From an uncultured Bacteroidaceae bacterium (GTDB lineage Bacteria; Bacteroidota; Bacteroidia; Bacteroidales; Bacteroidaceae): a stretch of 47,394 nt of DNA. The stretch spans positions 1 through 47,394 of the forward strand of contig CAJOIE010000012.1 of NCBI GenBank assembly GCA_905234605.1, given 5' to 3'. Made by a program: the position numbers and the translations under genes. The notes beneath the pieces are model-generated. The model did not search any database. It was not told where the DNA came from and saw nothing but the letters and a program-made list of their open reading frames with translations. Positions 1 through 7,779 of the stretch are shown here, piece after piece (position 1 is the stretch's first letter; each line of letters starts with the position of its first letter).

Positions 1-468
1 CTCACCCAAGAGCACCTACTATTGGAGCACCTACAAGTGGTGCAACGGCAGCGAAGATACCATGACCAAATACTGCACCTCCAGCTCCTACGGCACCGTC
101 GATAACCTCACGCAGTTGGAGCTCACTGACGACGCAGCCCGTGCTGTCATGGGCGGCACGTGGCGCATGCCCACCATCGCAGAACTCGATGCCCTCCGCA
201 GTACCTGCACCTGGACATGGACCAGCAAGGGCGGCCACAACGGCTGTCTTGTCACCGCCTCCAACGGCAACAAGCTGTTCCTGCCCGCTGCGGGCTATCG
301 CATGAGACGAGCCTCAACTACGAGGGCTCCTACGGCTACTATTGGTCGTCGTCGCTCTACTCGTCCGACTCCCGCAATGGCCAGTACCTCTACTTCAATA
401 GCAGCAGCCACTACACGAGCAACATATACCGCTACCGCGGCCGAAGTGTTCGCGCGGTCACAGAATAA
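1..468 (+). pseudogene. DGR target protein, C-type-lectin-like (5' end off window, frameshifted)
   Basis: The reading frame is open from base 2 and encodes a FISUMP/DUF1566-like domain with the motifs YKWCNGSEDT, GGTWRMPT, CTWTWTSKGGHNG and LFLPAAGYR, typical of DGR variable proteins in gut Bacteroidales. After GYR (base 301) the frame breaks. The sister gene at the right edge reads CGC-AAT-GAG-ACG, and this copy lacks one A. Restoring it gives NETSL, then YYWSSS and GRSVRAVTE ending at the TAA at 466-468. As written, translation runs on in the wrong frame to about 598. The protein is expected to be surface-exposed and ligand-binding, with the variable residues on the binding face. The defect could be true inactivation or an assembly error near a contig end. 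The 5' end and any signal peptide are outside the window. Confidence 0.85.
299..468 (+). repeat. DGR variable region (VR), left copy
   Basis: This segment aligns codon for codon with 47002-47172 on the other strand. In the 42 codons before the shared GGC-CGA-AGT tail, 22 codons differ and none differs only synonymously. The last part, with the A-free GC-rich core GTGTTCGCGCGGTC, is identical in both copies and is the likely initiation-of-mutagenic-homology (IMH) element. Homology between the two loci ends at the stop codon. The template repeat was not found in this window. Confidence 0.85.
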
Positions 469-524
469 AGTTACATTGCAGGATACAAAAGCCTGTCGTG
501 CTTGTTGCTCTCTAAATGCACACC

Positions 525-585
525 CGCCGCTCCGTGCTGCTGTCCCCCTTCCTAAGTCAGGAGGACCCCGCAGAACGGAGCGGCG
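525..585. terminator. 11-bp inverted repeat between convergent genes
   Basis: CGCCGCTCCGT (525-535) is perfectly complementary to ACGGAGCGGCG (575-585). A smaller inner stem, TCCT/AGGA, flanks AAGTC. The structure lies between the DGR target stop (468) and the PL11 stop (629), which converge. No U-tract follows on either strand, so a terminator role is only a guess. Confidence 0.4.
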
Positions 586-628
586 AGAATGTAAGTGACG
601 GGGAGACGGATAAGCCTCCCGCACTACG

Positions 629-3600
629 CTACCTCACGAAGAGATGTCCCTTTGCCACACACACGCCATGCTGTGAGCTGTCGGCAGGGCGGCCAGAGAG
701 GTCGTAGACGGGGAGCCGTGCAGCGGCAGGGTCGGCAACAGCTGAGTTTATGCCTACGGGCTTGTCCTTGCCCTCAATGTAGTAGACATCCTTTGGCGGA
801 TAGTTCGCCGTGCCCTTGACACGCATCCATGGTGTGCCGGCGGGCTGCACATGACCGTCTGGCACACGCACGAAAGCCATTGCGCCGTCGTCGTCAACAC
901 TGGTGAGGGTGTAGAAGTACTCATAGGTGGCAGTGTTGCAGGTAAGCACTGAGTCCACACTGCACCCCTTGAGATACGTGGCACTGACAGTCGAGGCACT
1001 CTTTATGCTTGGCACGAAGCGTGCCACGGTGCCGGCCTTGGCACGGACGAGCACACATGCCCCTGTCGGCAACGTGGCCCCCGAATTGATGCGAGTGCGG
1101 CGCAGCGTGTCGGCAGCTGTTGCGACAGAGGGAACGCTGTACACCTCGACGTCGGCAGGCACCCGCACAGGATAGGGAGCATAGAGCACGCTCCAGCTGT
1201 TGTCCGCGAAGGTCTTCTCTATGGTATATGCCGATATGAGATTGTATGAGAGATGAGGCGGCTGGTTGTAGCCCACGTTCTGCCACACTATGGCCTCGGC
1301 ATACTGGCGATCGTCCATGAGGAACGGCACGCGATAGTCGGACGTGAGGTCGGTGGAGATGAGCAACAGATGGTTGTTGCTTGCATTGTAGTATATGATC
1401 TCCTCGCGCCAGTCGCCCAGGAAGTCGGCCTGAAGGTTGGGGTTGTTCTTCGTCCCGTTGATGCTCGCGGCACCGTATGTGCTGTAGAGGGTATTCACAC
1501 GGCCGAAGCTCTTGTTGGCAGAGCTCCACTTGTCAATGTGCTGACGGTCGTGGTACTCGTCGTAGAGGTCGCCGTCCCAGTATATGCGGTAGTTCATGGT
1601 GGAGCTGCTTGTTGTGCCGCTGTTCCATTGCCCTATGGTCTCGCCCTTGATATTGAAGAGGTCGTAGGATGCCGACGTGCCAAACTCGAAGCCCTCGTTC
1701 TCATCGTCGAAGTCGGCAATGAGGCCGCGGCCAGTGTCACCGCTTGCTGTGACATGTATCAGCAGCGCGCCCGTGGCGGCATCGCGCAGGTCGTGCCCGT
1801 AGGGGCTCTCCTCATGCACCATGAAAGTCTCCTGTCCAGGCCGCGAGGGGTCGAAGTCGCCTGTGTGGAGGGCATCGCCATGGTGTTGTCCTGTGCGGTA
1901 GAGGAGAGTGCCGTCGTCGTCGAGAGCAGCCGAGCCATAGGTTATCTCATCGCGTCCGTCGCCGTCGTAGTCGCCCGTGGTGACGCTGTGTGCGCCTTCG
2001 CCCCACAGTTCCTTGCCGCTTGTCGAGCTGCGGTGCAGCCATCGCAGCTTCAGCTCTGTGCCGTCGAAGTCGTAGGCCCCCACGGATGCGCCACGATAGT
2101 AGCCACGGCAGAACACGGCACTCGGATGCGTTCCGTCTAAATAGGCCATGCAGGCGAGGTAGCGCTCGGAGCGGTTCTGGTTGCTGTCGCCCCAGAAGCC
2201 AGATGCCGAGACGTCGCCATAGCATGTGTGGTAGCGCACGGTGGACACATTGCCTCCCGTGAGCCCGTCGAACACTGTCAGGTACTCTGGTCCGTCGTCG
2301 GGCTTGCCACGGCCGTTTAGCCATGAGGCCAAGGGGTCGTCGCCGTCCATCACGACATAGTTGCCCTCGCCGTCGACGGTGCCAGGGGCTGTCTTGCAGA
2401 TGAGCTCACCATAGCCGTCGCCATCGAAGTCGTAGGCCAGGAATGGCGTGGTGTGGGCTCCTGAACGCAGGTTGGGTCCTATGTTGACACGCCACAGCAG
2501 CGTGCCGTCGAGCTTGATGCAGTCGATGTATGTGTCGCTTGTGACGCCATTTGATGCGGCATCCTTTGAGTTGCTTGGGTCCCACTTGAGGATTATCTCA
2601 TACTGCCCGTCGCCGTCCATGTCGCACACCGAGGCATCGTTTGGCGTGTAGGTAGCTCCCAGGCCGCGTGTGTCGGTGGGTGTCTGTGTCGGGATGTCGA
2701 GGCATGGCGAAGCCCATGTGGCCACGTCGGCCTGCCGCTCCACCACGTTGCCGTTGCCGTCGACCACCTCAAGCGTATACTTTGATGCAGCCGTGCCGCC
2801 GGTGTCGAGGTAGTTGGTGCGCTCGGTGATGGGGTTTGTGCCTATGCGCACCTTGCCCCGATAGAGGCGGAAGCGAGTCTTTGCGGGGTCGTCGGTGGCA
2901 CGATACCGCCAACTGACGAGCACACCGCTGCTCACCTTCACCGCCAGCAGTCCGCGGTCGAGCGGCACAGCGTCGGGCTTGGGCTGCCTGTTGCTCACCA
3001 CGAACCGCAGCTGCACGCTGAACACCACCTGGCCGTCGCGGCTGGCTCGCAGCGTGGCCACCTTGTTATTATATACCACACTGGCCGTGTAGCCCGTGGC
3101 AGCTGTGACGTAGAAGTTGGTGGGGTCGCCATATTGTGTCGCAGGCCATGTGGCTGTCTGCCCGTTGTGCAGTCCGCCTATGGCATCGAGCATATTGCCT
3201 GCCGAGCATGTAGCCACAGGGAAGTAGTAGCTGGCATCGTAGATGGGCTCGTCGGTCTCGCCCCTGATGGTGACACCACGGAAGCCTATCGACTTGGGGT
3301 TCTCATTGTCCTGCCCGTTGAAGTTGTACACATACAGTATGAGCTGGAAGCTGGTGCCGCCGCTGATGAGAATGTCCGAGAGGCTGTAGCTGTGGTGGCT
3401 GAAGCCTGTGCTGTTGCTTGCCGTAATCTTGTTGCGCAGAGGCACCACGGCAGTAGCCAGGGCATTCTCAGCCTCTGAGCCCACTTTGATGTAGACGTCG
3501 AAGTTACCGCCGTCGGTGCCGAACTTGGCAGCATCCAGCTCTATGGTGGTAGGCTTGAAGGTGTGCCCCGCAGCCATCTTGACAATGTACGCCACGTAGT

Positions 3601-3889
3601 GCCCTGCCGTCTTGGCCGTGACACGTGTGGTGGGCGTGAGCTGCACGAATGGCGGGTTGTAGCTCACTGCCGTGTAGCCGGCATCGGCATTGGTGGCGGC
3701 CACTATGCCCGTGGCATTGAGGTTGCTGCCTAAGACGAAAGCCGGTGTGAGCATACTCTCGCTGCCTGCTGTCTGCGTGTAGGCTGCGAGGTTGTCCTTG
3801 TCGGTCATCGGCCAGACCACGTCCACATGGTCGGCCATAACGGTGCTACATGTCAGGAGCGACAATAGCAGGAGAAGCGTGTGTCTCAT
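629..3889 (-). CDS. PL11-type rhamnogalacturonan lyase, secreted, multidomain
   Basis: This 1086-residue protein starts with a signal peptide ending near residue 19 (VMA-DHV). Residues about 20-300 form an all-beta N-terminal region I do not recognise. From about 305 (DRGLLAVKVSSGVLVSWRYR) to about 900 it matches the rhamnogalacturonan-I lyase family PL11 (YesW/YesX type). The propeller carries repeated calcium-binding loops such as DMDGDGQYE, DFDGDGYGE and DYDGDGRDE. The family cleaves the rhamnose-galacturonate backbone of pectin by beta-elimination. The C-terminus (YDLSGRP...GHLFVR) resembles the short tail of Prevotella extracellular enzymes, perhaps a sorting signal. The start lies only 27 nt after the folA stop, on the same strand, so it may be co-transcribed with folA, an odd partner. 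No SusC/SusD pair is present here. Confidence 0.88.
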   Translation of the reverse strand: MRHTLLLLLSLLTCSTVMADHVDVVWPMTDKDNLAAYTQTAGSESMLTPAFVLGSNLNATGIVAATNADAGYTAVSYNPPFVQLTPTTRVTAKTAGHYVAYIVKMAAGHTFKPTTIELDAAKFGTDGGNFDVYIKVGSEAENALATAVVPLRNKITASNSTGFSHHSYSLSDILISGGTSFQLILYVYNFNGQDNENPKSIGFRGVTIRGETDEPIYDASYYFPVATCSAGNMLDAIGGLHNGQTATWPATQYGDPTNFYVTAATGYTASVVYNNKVATLRASRDGQVVFSVQLRFVVSNRQPKPDAVPLDRGLLAVKVSSGVLVSWRYRATDDPAKTRFRLYRGKVRIGTNPITERTNYLDTGGTAASKYTLEVVDGNGNVVERQADVATWASPCLDIPTQTPTDTRGLGATYTPNDASVCDMDGDGQYEIILKWDPSNSKDAASNGVTSDTYIDCIKLDGTLLWRVNIGPNLRSGAHTTPFLAYDFDGDGYGELICKTAPGTVDGEGNYVVMDGDDPLASWLNGRGKPDDGPEYLTVFDGLTGGNVSTVRYHTCYGDVSASGFWGDSNQNRSERYLACMAYLDGTHPSAVFCRGYYRGASVGAYDFDGTELKLRWLHRSSTSGKELWGEGAHSVTTGDYDGDGRDEITYGSAALDDDGTLLYRTGQHHGDALHTGDFDPSRPGQETFMVHEESPYGHDLRDAATGALLIHVTASGDTGRGLIADFDDENEGFEFGTSASYDLFNIKGETIGQWNSGTTSSSTMNYRIYWDGDLYDEYHDRQHIDKWSSANKSFGRVNTLYSTYGAASINGTKNNPNLQADFLGDWREEIIYYNASNNHLLLISTDLTSDYRVPFLMDDRQYAEAIVWQNVGYNQPPHLSYNLISAYTIEKTFADNSWSVLYAPYPVRVPADVEVYSVPSVATAADTLRRTRINSGATLPTGACVLVRAKAGTVARFVPSIKSASTVSATYLKGCSVDSVLTCNTATYEYFYTLTSVDDDGAMAFVRVPDGHVQPAGTPWMRVKGTANYPPKDVYYIEGKDKPVGINSAVADPAAARLPVYDLSGRPADSSQHGVCVAKGHLFVR

Positions 3890-3916
3890 GTCAGAATATG
3901 TTGCATTTAATTGTCA

Positions 3917-4405
3917 TCATGCTGTGCGCTCATAGTCGACGAACCTGTATGGCGGAGCGTCGGCAGACGGCGGCGGCGTGGTCTCGGCCAACACGCGCCA
4001 CTGCGACGCATCCCATTCAGGGAAGAAGGCATCAGCCGCTGCCGGCACATCGTCCACCTCGGTCAGGAGCATGCGTTGTGCCAATGGCATGGCGGCGGCA
4101 TACACGCTCTCACCACCTATTATATATACCTCGGCGTCGCCGCCACATGCCTTCAGGGCATCCTCCATGCTGGCAAAAGTCTCAATGCCAGGAGCCGTGT
4201 AGGCAGCATCGCGGGTGAGCACTATGTTGCGCCTGTCGGGCAGGGCACCCTTGGGCAGCGACTCGAAGGTGCGCCGCCCCATCACCACGGTGTGGCCTGT
4301 GGTGAGCTCGCGAAACCGTCGCATGTCGGCAGGCAGGCGATAGAGCAGGTGTCCGTGCAGCCCGATGGCTCTGTTGCGGGCAATGGCAGCAATGAGGCTT
4401 ATCAT
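3917..4405 (-). CDS. folA: dihydrofolate reductase
   Basis: A 162-residue protein, normal length for bacterial DHFR. It opens with MISLIAAIARNRAIG and carries GRRTFES, VVMG and YIIGGESVY, the NADPH- and folate-binding signatures. It reduces dihydrofolate to tetrahydrofolate in the cytoplasm, regenerating the folate that thymidylate synthase oxidises. thyA lies directly upstream on the same strand, the classic thyA-folA order. I chose ATG at 4405 over an upstream TTG because the family begins with MISLI. A TACCTTTG promoter element sits 35 bases upstream (4441-4448), so folA can be transcribed separately from thyA. Confidence 0.95.
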   Translation of the reverse strand: MISLIAAIARNRAIGLHGHLLYRLPADMRRFRELTTGHTVVMGRRTFESLPKGALPDRRNIVLTRDAAYTAPGIETFASMEDALKACGGDAEVYIIGGESVYAAAMPLAQRMLLTEVDDVPAAADAFFPEWDASQWRVLAETTPPPSADAPPYRFVDYERTA

Positions 4406-4440
4406 GGTGAGCAAAGAATATTACAGTTACCTCTTGTGGG

Positions 4441-4448
4441 CAAAGGTA
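4441..4448 (-). promoter_or_regulatory. TAnnTTTG promoter element of folA
   Basis: TACCTTTG on the minus strand matches the Bacteroidetes -7 consensus TAnnTTTG. It lies in the thyA-folA gap, 35 bases before the folA ATG. Confidence 0.6.
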
Positions 4449-4501
4449 GCTCTTATTATGCACTCTGCGGCGACAGCCGCCCATTCTTCACTCTGCATTC
4501 T

Positions 4502-5296
4502 TCACACCGCCACAGGTGCCTTGATGGCAGGCCATGGGTCGTAGCCCTCGAGCACAATGTCCTCGTAGCGGAAGTCGAGCAGTTCCTTCACATCGGGGTT
4601 GAGGCTCAGGCGTGGCAGGGGGCGCGGCGTGCGGGTGAGCTGCAAGCGTGCCTGTTGCTCATGGTTGAGGTAGAGGTGCGTGTCGCCCATGGTGTGAACG
4701 AAGTCGCCAGGCACAAGCCCCGTGACTTGCGCCACCATGTGGAGCAGGAGTGCGTAGGAGGCTATGTTGAAGGGCAGTCCGAGGAAGGTGTCGGCCGAGC
4801 GCTGATAGAGTTGCAGGGAGAGGCGTCCGTCGGCCACATAGAACTGGAAGAGCGTGTGACATGGCGGCAGGGCCATGCGCGACACCTCGGCAACGTTCCA
4901 TGCCGAGACGATGAGTCGGCGCGAGTCGGGGTTATGGCGTATCTGCTCCACCACGTTGGTCAGTTGGTCGATGGTGCCGCCGTCATAGTCGGGCCACGAC
5001 CGCCACTGATGTCCGTAGACGGGTCCGAGGTTGCCGTCGGCATCGGCCCACTCGTCCCAGATGCTCACGCCGTGGTCGTGGAGGTAGCCTATGTTGGTGT
5101 CGCCGCGCATGAACCACAGCAGCTCATAGATGATGCTGCGCAGGTGCAGCTTCTTGGTGGTGACAACAGGAAAGCCGTCGGCCATGCTGAAACGCATCTG
5201 GTGGCCGAAGATGCTGCGCGTGCCGGTGCCGGTGCGGTCGCTCTTGACGGTGCCGTCGGTGAGTATGGTCTGGAGGAGGTCTAAGTATTGACGCAT
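4502..5296 (-). CDS. thyA: thymidylate synthase
   Basis: 264 residues, the same length as the E. coli enzyme. The catalytic cysteine is C146 in the motif [11 protein letters not shown], and the dUMP-binding segment [11 protein letters not shown] is present. It methylates dUMP to dTMP using methylene-tetrahydrofolate. The start ATG at 5296 gives the canonical MRQYLDLL beginning. The upstream gene on the same strand (DUF3943, stop 5330) ends 33 bases before, so thyA is probably in an operon with it. folA follows after 96 bases with its own promoter element. Confidence 0.97.
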   Translation of the reverse strand: MRQYLDLLQTILTDGTVKSDRTGTGTRSIFGHQMRFSMADGFPVVTTKKLHLRSIIYELLWFMRGDTNIGYLHDHGVSIWDEWADADGNLGPVYGHQWRSWPDYDGGTIDQLTNVVEQIRHNPDSRRLIVSAWNVAEVSRMALPPCHTLFQFYVADGRLSLQLYQRSADTFLGLPFNIASYALLLHMVAQVTGLVPGDFVHTMGDTHLYLNHEQQARLQLTRTPRPLPRLSLNPDVKELLDFRYEDIVLEGYDPWPAIKAPVAV

Positions 5297-5329
5297 GAGG
5301 ATGGATGTGTGATGTGTGGCGGCAACAGC

Positions 5330-7726
5330 CTATAGCGAGTATTTCAGGCCGAGGCGCACCTCGAAGGTGTTGCTCTCCACATTGGGGAAGTAGTGATAGT
5401 GTGTGTTGCGGCCGTAGTATATGGCGCGCGCATCGATAGCCCACGCACCGGAGAGCGGGAAGTGCCACTGCGGCGACACCACGATGAGGCTGGCCCAGCT
5501 GCGCTCACCCTGCACATTGAGGTAGTGGGGGTCTATATTGGTGTAGTCCTTCTGCTCGTAGCCCTTCCATGTGTAGAGGCTGAAATACTCCACGCGCAGG
5601 TCGAAGCGGCAGTCGTTGGCGAAGCACAGCTGTGTGAGACTCTTCAGGCTGAAGCCGCTGCCCATGTTGTAGTCGCGCTCGAAGAAGTTGTAGTAGTCGC
5701 TGTAGGCACCGCCAAGGAGCATGGCTCCGGCAAAGAGACCCTGACGGTAGTGCTTGATGTGACCCATGTCGGTGAACTGCGATATGAGACCAGGTCCCAC
5801 GCTGGCCGCCTCGGAGATGCGGTAGGGCACACGCTTGGAGCCGTCGCGCACGGCCTCCGAGTTGTAGTGGGTGAAGTACTGGAAGACACCAACGTCGATA
5901 TCGGCATTCTGCGCCGAGCGCACCTCGGTGGTCCACAGACGTCCCAGTAGCCGCAGTTCCGAGATGAGGGGCTGGTTGCTGCTCAGTCCCACGGTGGCAT
6001 TGAGGCTGAAGAAGTCGTAGGGCTTGCGTGTGGTCTCGCTGAAGGGATTGCCATAGGTGATGCCTACGCTCAGGTATGGTGCCTGCTCGCCACGGAAGAG
6101 TGCGCCCCCGTCGGCCAGATAGCGCACACCTGCCGAGGCTGCGAGCGTCACGGGCAGCTGTGTGTGGTCGTGATAAGCATAGTGGTCGGCACGATAGCGC
6201 CATGCCTGGCCCGTGACGATGCGGTTGAAGCCGCGCATGGGGCTCACCAGCGTGGCTGCGGCCTCGCGCCAGAAGCGGCGCGCGCCGCGTGTGTGGTCGT
6301 CGAGTATGAGCGACGACAGTCGGAAGGTGATTTCGCCTATGGCCGTGCCTCCTATTGTTGTGGCAAAGAGGTCGTTGATAGCCGGCGGCTCGGTCTCGCA
6401 GAAGGCTTCCCACATCAGACTGCCGCCAGCGGCGTAGGGGATGGCAGTCCAGAAGCTGAGACCGTTGGCGCGTGCGGTGTTGAAATAGAGACCACCGTGG
6501 TAGGGGTGCGCGAAGGTGTTGGTAGCGAAGAAGTCGTTGTCCCACACGAAGCCTGTGCGCAGGTTGTCGCGTATGGTGTGGAGACTGATGCGCGCATAAT
6601 CCTTCTGTAGGGGATAGCGGTCGAAGAAGTTGACAAACACGTTGAGCCCAGCTGTCTCGAAGGCTGCTCGCCACGGATGGGGACGCTGCCACTGTGGGTC
6701 GTCGGCAGCGAAGAGGGTGAGGCTGTCCTCGGCAGTGAGTTGCTGGCGCGGGAGCAGGCGTGAGCGCGGCTGCATGCGTGCCGTGGCGGCCGCGATGCCG
6801 CTGTACGACATGGCTATCCCCGCCTCCACGAGCGGGCGGCTGCGGTACAGGCGCAAACGGCTGTAGCGGCGGGCATTCTCATAGCCCACGGTGGCGAAGG
6901 CCTCGAGCGAGGGCGTCAGCTGGAGCTCTGCGCTGACACGTCCCTGCAGGGCGAAGAAGCGTTCCGGCCCTGTGCTGCTGTCGTGGGCGAAGGTCTCTAT
7001 GTGAGCGTAGCCCACGTCGGCAGTCAGGCTCCAGCGCGTGCTGAGAGGGTGCTCCACGCCTACACGGTAGCCCAGCGCACCCGAGAAGCGTCGGTCGAGC
7101 CCCATGTAGTGTGTGCCCAGTGTGACGACATTGTAGTAGCCCGGATTGCGCAGGCGCAGCGAGAGGTTGGTCTTGCTGGCTGTGCCGCCATAGAGCATGA
7201 TGTCGTAGCGAGTGGCGGGCGAAATGTTCACCAGGCCCACACGGTGCCCGTCGGGTTCGCGGCTGATGTTCACCAACCCCACCTGCGTGCCGCCGTCGTT
7301 GGCCACGGCCACGTTGAAGATGCCCACCTGCGCGCCGCGCAAAGTGTCGGCATAGTTGTATGCCGCCAGCTGCGCGCCGCCCATGATGCCAGTGCTGAGG
7401 TTGGTCAGGGGTGACAGCTGCGCGCCGCGCGCCACGCCGCCAGAGAGGTTGCTCACTCCTGCCAGCTGCAAGCCGCGCATGGCGCTGAAGTTGGCATTGA
7501 GCAATGCAGAGAGCTGCATGCCGCCCATCTGCCGCGACACATTGTCCATGACACTGAGCTGCAAACCCGACATGCGCCCTGTGGTGACGGATGACAGCAG
7601 ATTGACTTGCACGCCACCGACACTGTCGCGCACACCGACAAGCACCTGACCGCACACATGCAGCGAGGTGCACAGCAACACCCCCATGAGCGTGGCGGCA
7701 CGGAGCTTCGCAGAAACAATATTCAT
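5330..7726 (-). CDS. DUF3943 outer-membrane-type protein with GxQ repeat region
   Basis: 798 residues from the ATG at 7726, which is followed by a signal peptide (MNIVSAKLRAATLMGVLL, cleavage near VCGQ). Upstream in-frame ATGs would overlap the divergent gene and its promoter, so they were rejected. Residues about 20-190 hold repeats of the form GxQL/GxQV (GLQLSVM, GMQLSAL, GLQLAGV, GAQLSPL, GAQLAAY, GAQVGIF), giving a beta-rich array. The middle (FVNFFDRYPLQKDYARIS, NTFAHPYHGGLYFNTARANG) is the DUF3943 domain of Bacteroidetes envelope proteins. The C-terminal half has the alternating pattern of an outer-membrane barrel ending in GLKYSL. The function is unknown. It is probably co-transcribed with thyA. 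Confidence 0.8.
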   Translation of the reverse strand: MNIVSAKLRAATLMGVLLCTSLHVCGQVLVGVRDSVGGVQVNLLSSVTTGRMSGLQLSVMDNVSRQMGGMQLSALLNANFSAMRGLQLAGVSNLSGGVARGAQLSPLTNLSTGIMGGAQLAAYNYADTLRGAQVGIFNVAVANDGGTQVGLVNISREPDGHRVGLVNISPATRYDIMLYGGTASKTNLSLRLRNPGYYNVVTLGTHYMGLDRRFSGALGYRVGVEHPLSTRWSLTADVGYAHIETFAHDSSTGPERFFALQGRVSAELQLTPSLEAFATVGYENARRYSRLRLYRSRPLVEAGIAMSYSGIAAATARMQPRSRLLPRQQLTAEDSLTLFAADDPQWQRPHPWRAAFETAGLNVFVNFFDRYPLQKDYARISLHTIRDNLRTGFVWDNDFFATNTFAHPYHGGLYFNTARANGLSFWTAIPYAAGGSLMWEAFCETEPPAINDLFATTIGGTAIGEITFRLSSLILDDHTRGARRFWREAAATLVSPMRGFNRIVTGQAWRYRADHYAYHDHTQLPVTLAASAGVRYLADGGALFRGEQAPYLSVGITYGNPFSETTRKPYDFFSLNATVGLSSNQPLISELRLLGRLWTTEVRSAQNADIDVGVFQYFTHYNSEAVRDGSKRVPYRISEAASVGPGLISQFTDMGHIKHYRQGLFAGAMLLGGAYSDYYNFFERDYNMGSGFSLKSLTQLCFANDCRFDLRVEYFSLYTWKGYEQKDYTNIDPHYLNVQGERSWASLIVVSPQWHFPLSGAWAIDARAIYYGRNTHYHYFPNVESNTFEVRLGLKYSL

Positions 7727-7730
7727 GCCA

Positions 7731-7738
7731 CAAAAATA
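7731..7738 (-). promoter_or_regulatory. TAnnTTTG element of the DUF3943 gene
   Basis: TATTTTTG on the minus strand. Only four bases (TGGC) separate it from the ATG at 7726, so transcription would begin at or very near the start codon. Confidence 0.5.
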
Positions 7739-7767
7739 CATAGAATTGGCAATTACACAATTATACA

Positions 7768-7775
7768 TACCTTTG
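7768..7775 (+). promoter_or_regulatory. TAnnTTTG element of the rRNA methyltransferase gene
   Basis: TACCTTTG, four bases (CCAC) before the ATG at 7780. It mirrors the element on the opposite strand at 7731-7738 in the same 53-base divergent gap. Confidence 0.5.
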
Positions 7776-7779
7776 CCAC

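Noticed and set aside
1253..2140. 295-codon open frame opposite the PL11 gene
   Set aside because: Shadow of a real gene in GC-rich DNA. No family motifs, and the PL11 reading has clear domains.
3911..5284. 457-codon open frame opposite folA and thyA
   Set aside because: Both opposing genes are unmistakable enzymes with catalytic residues. The frame shows no domain.
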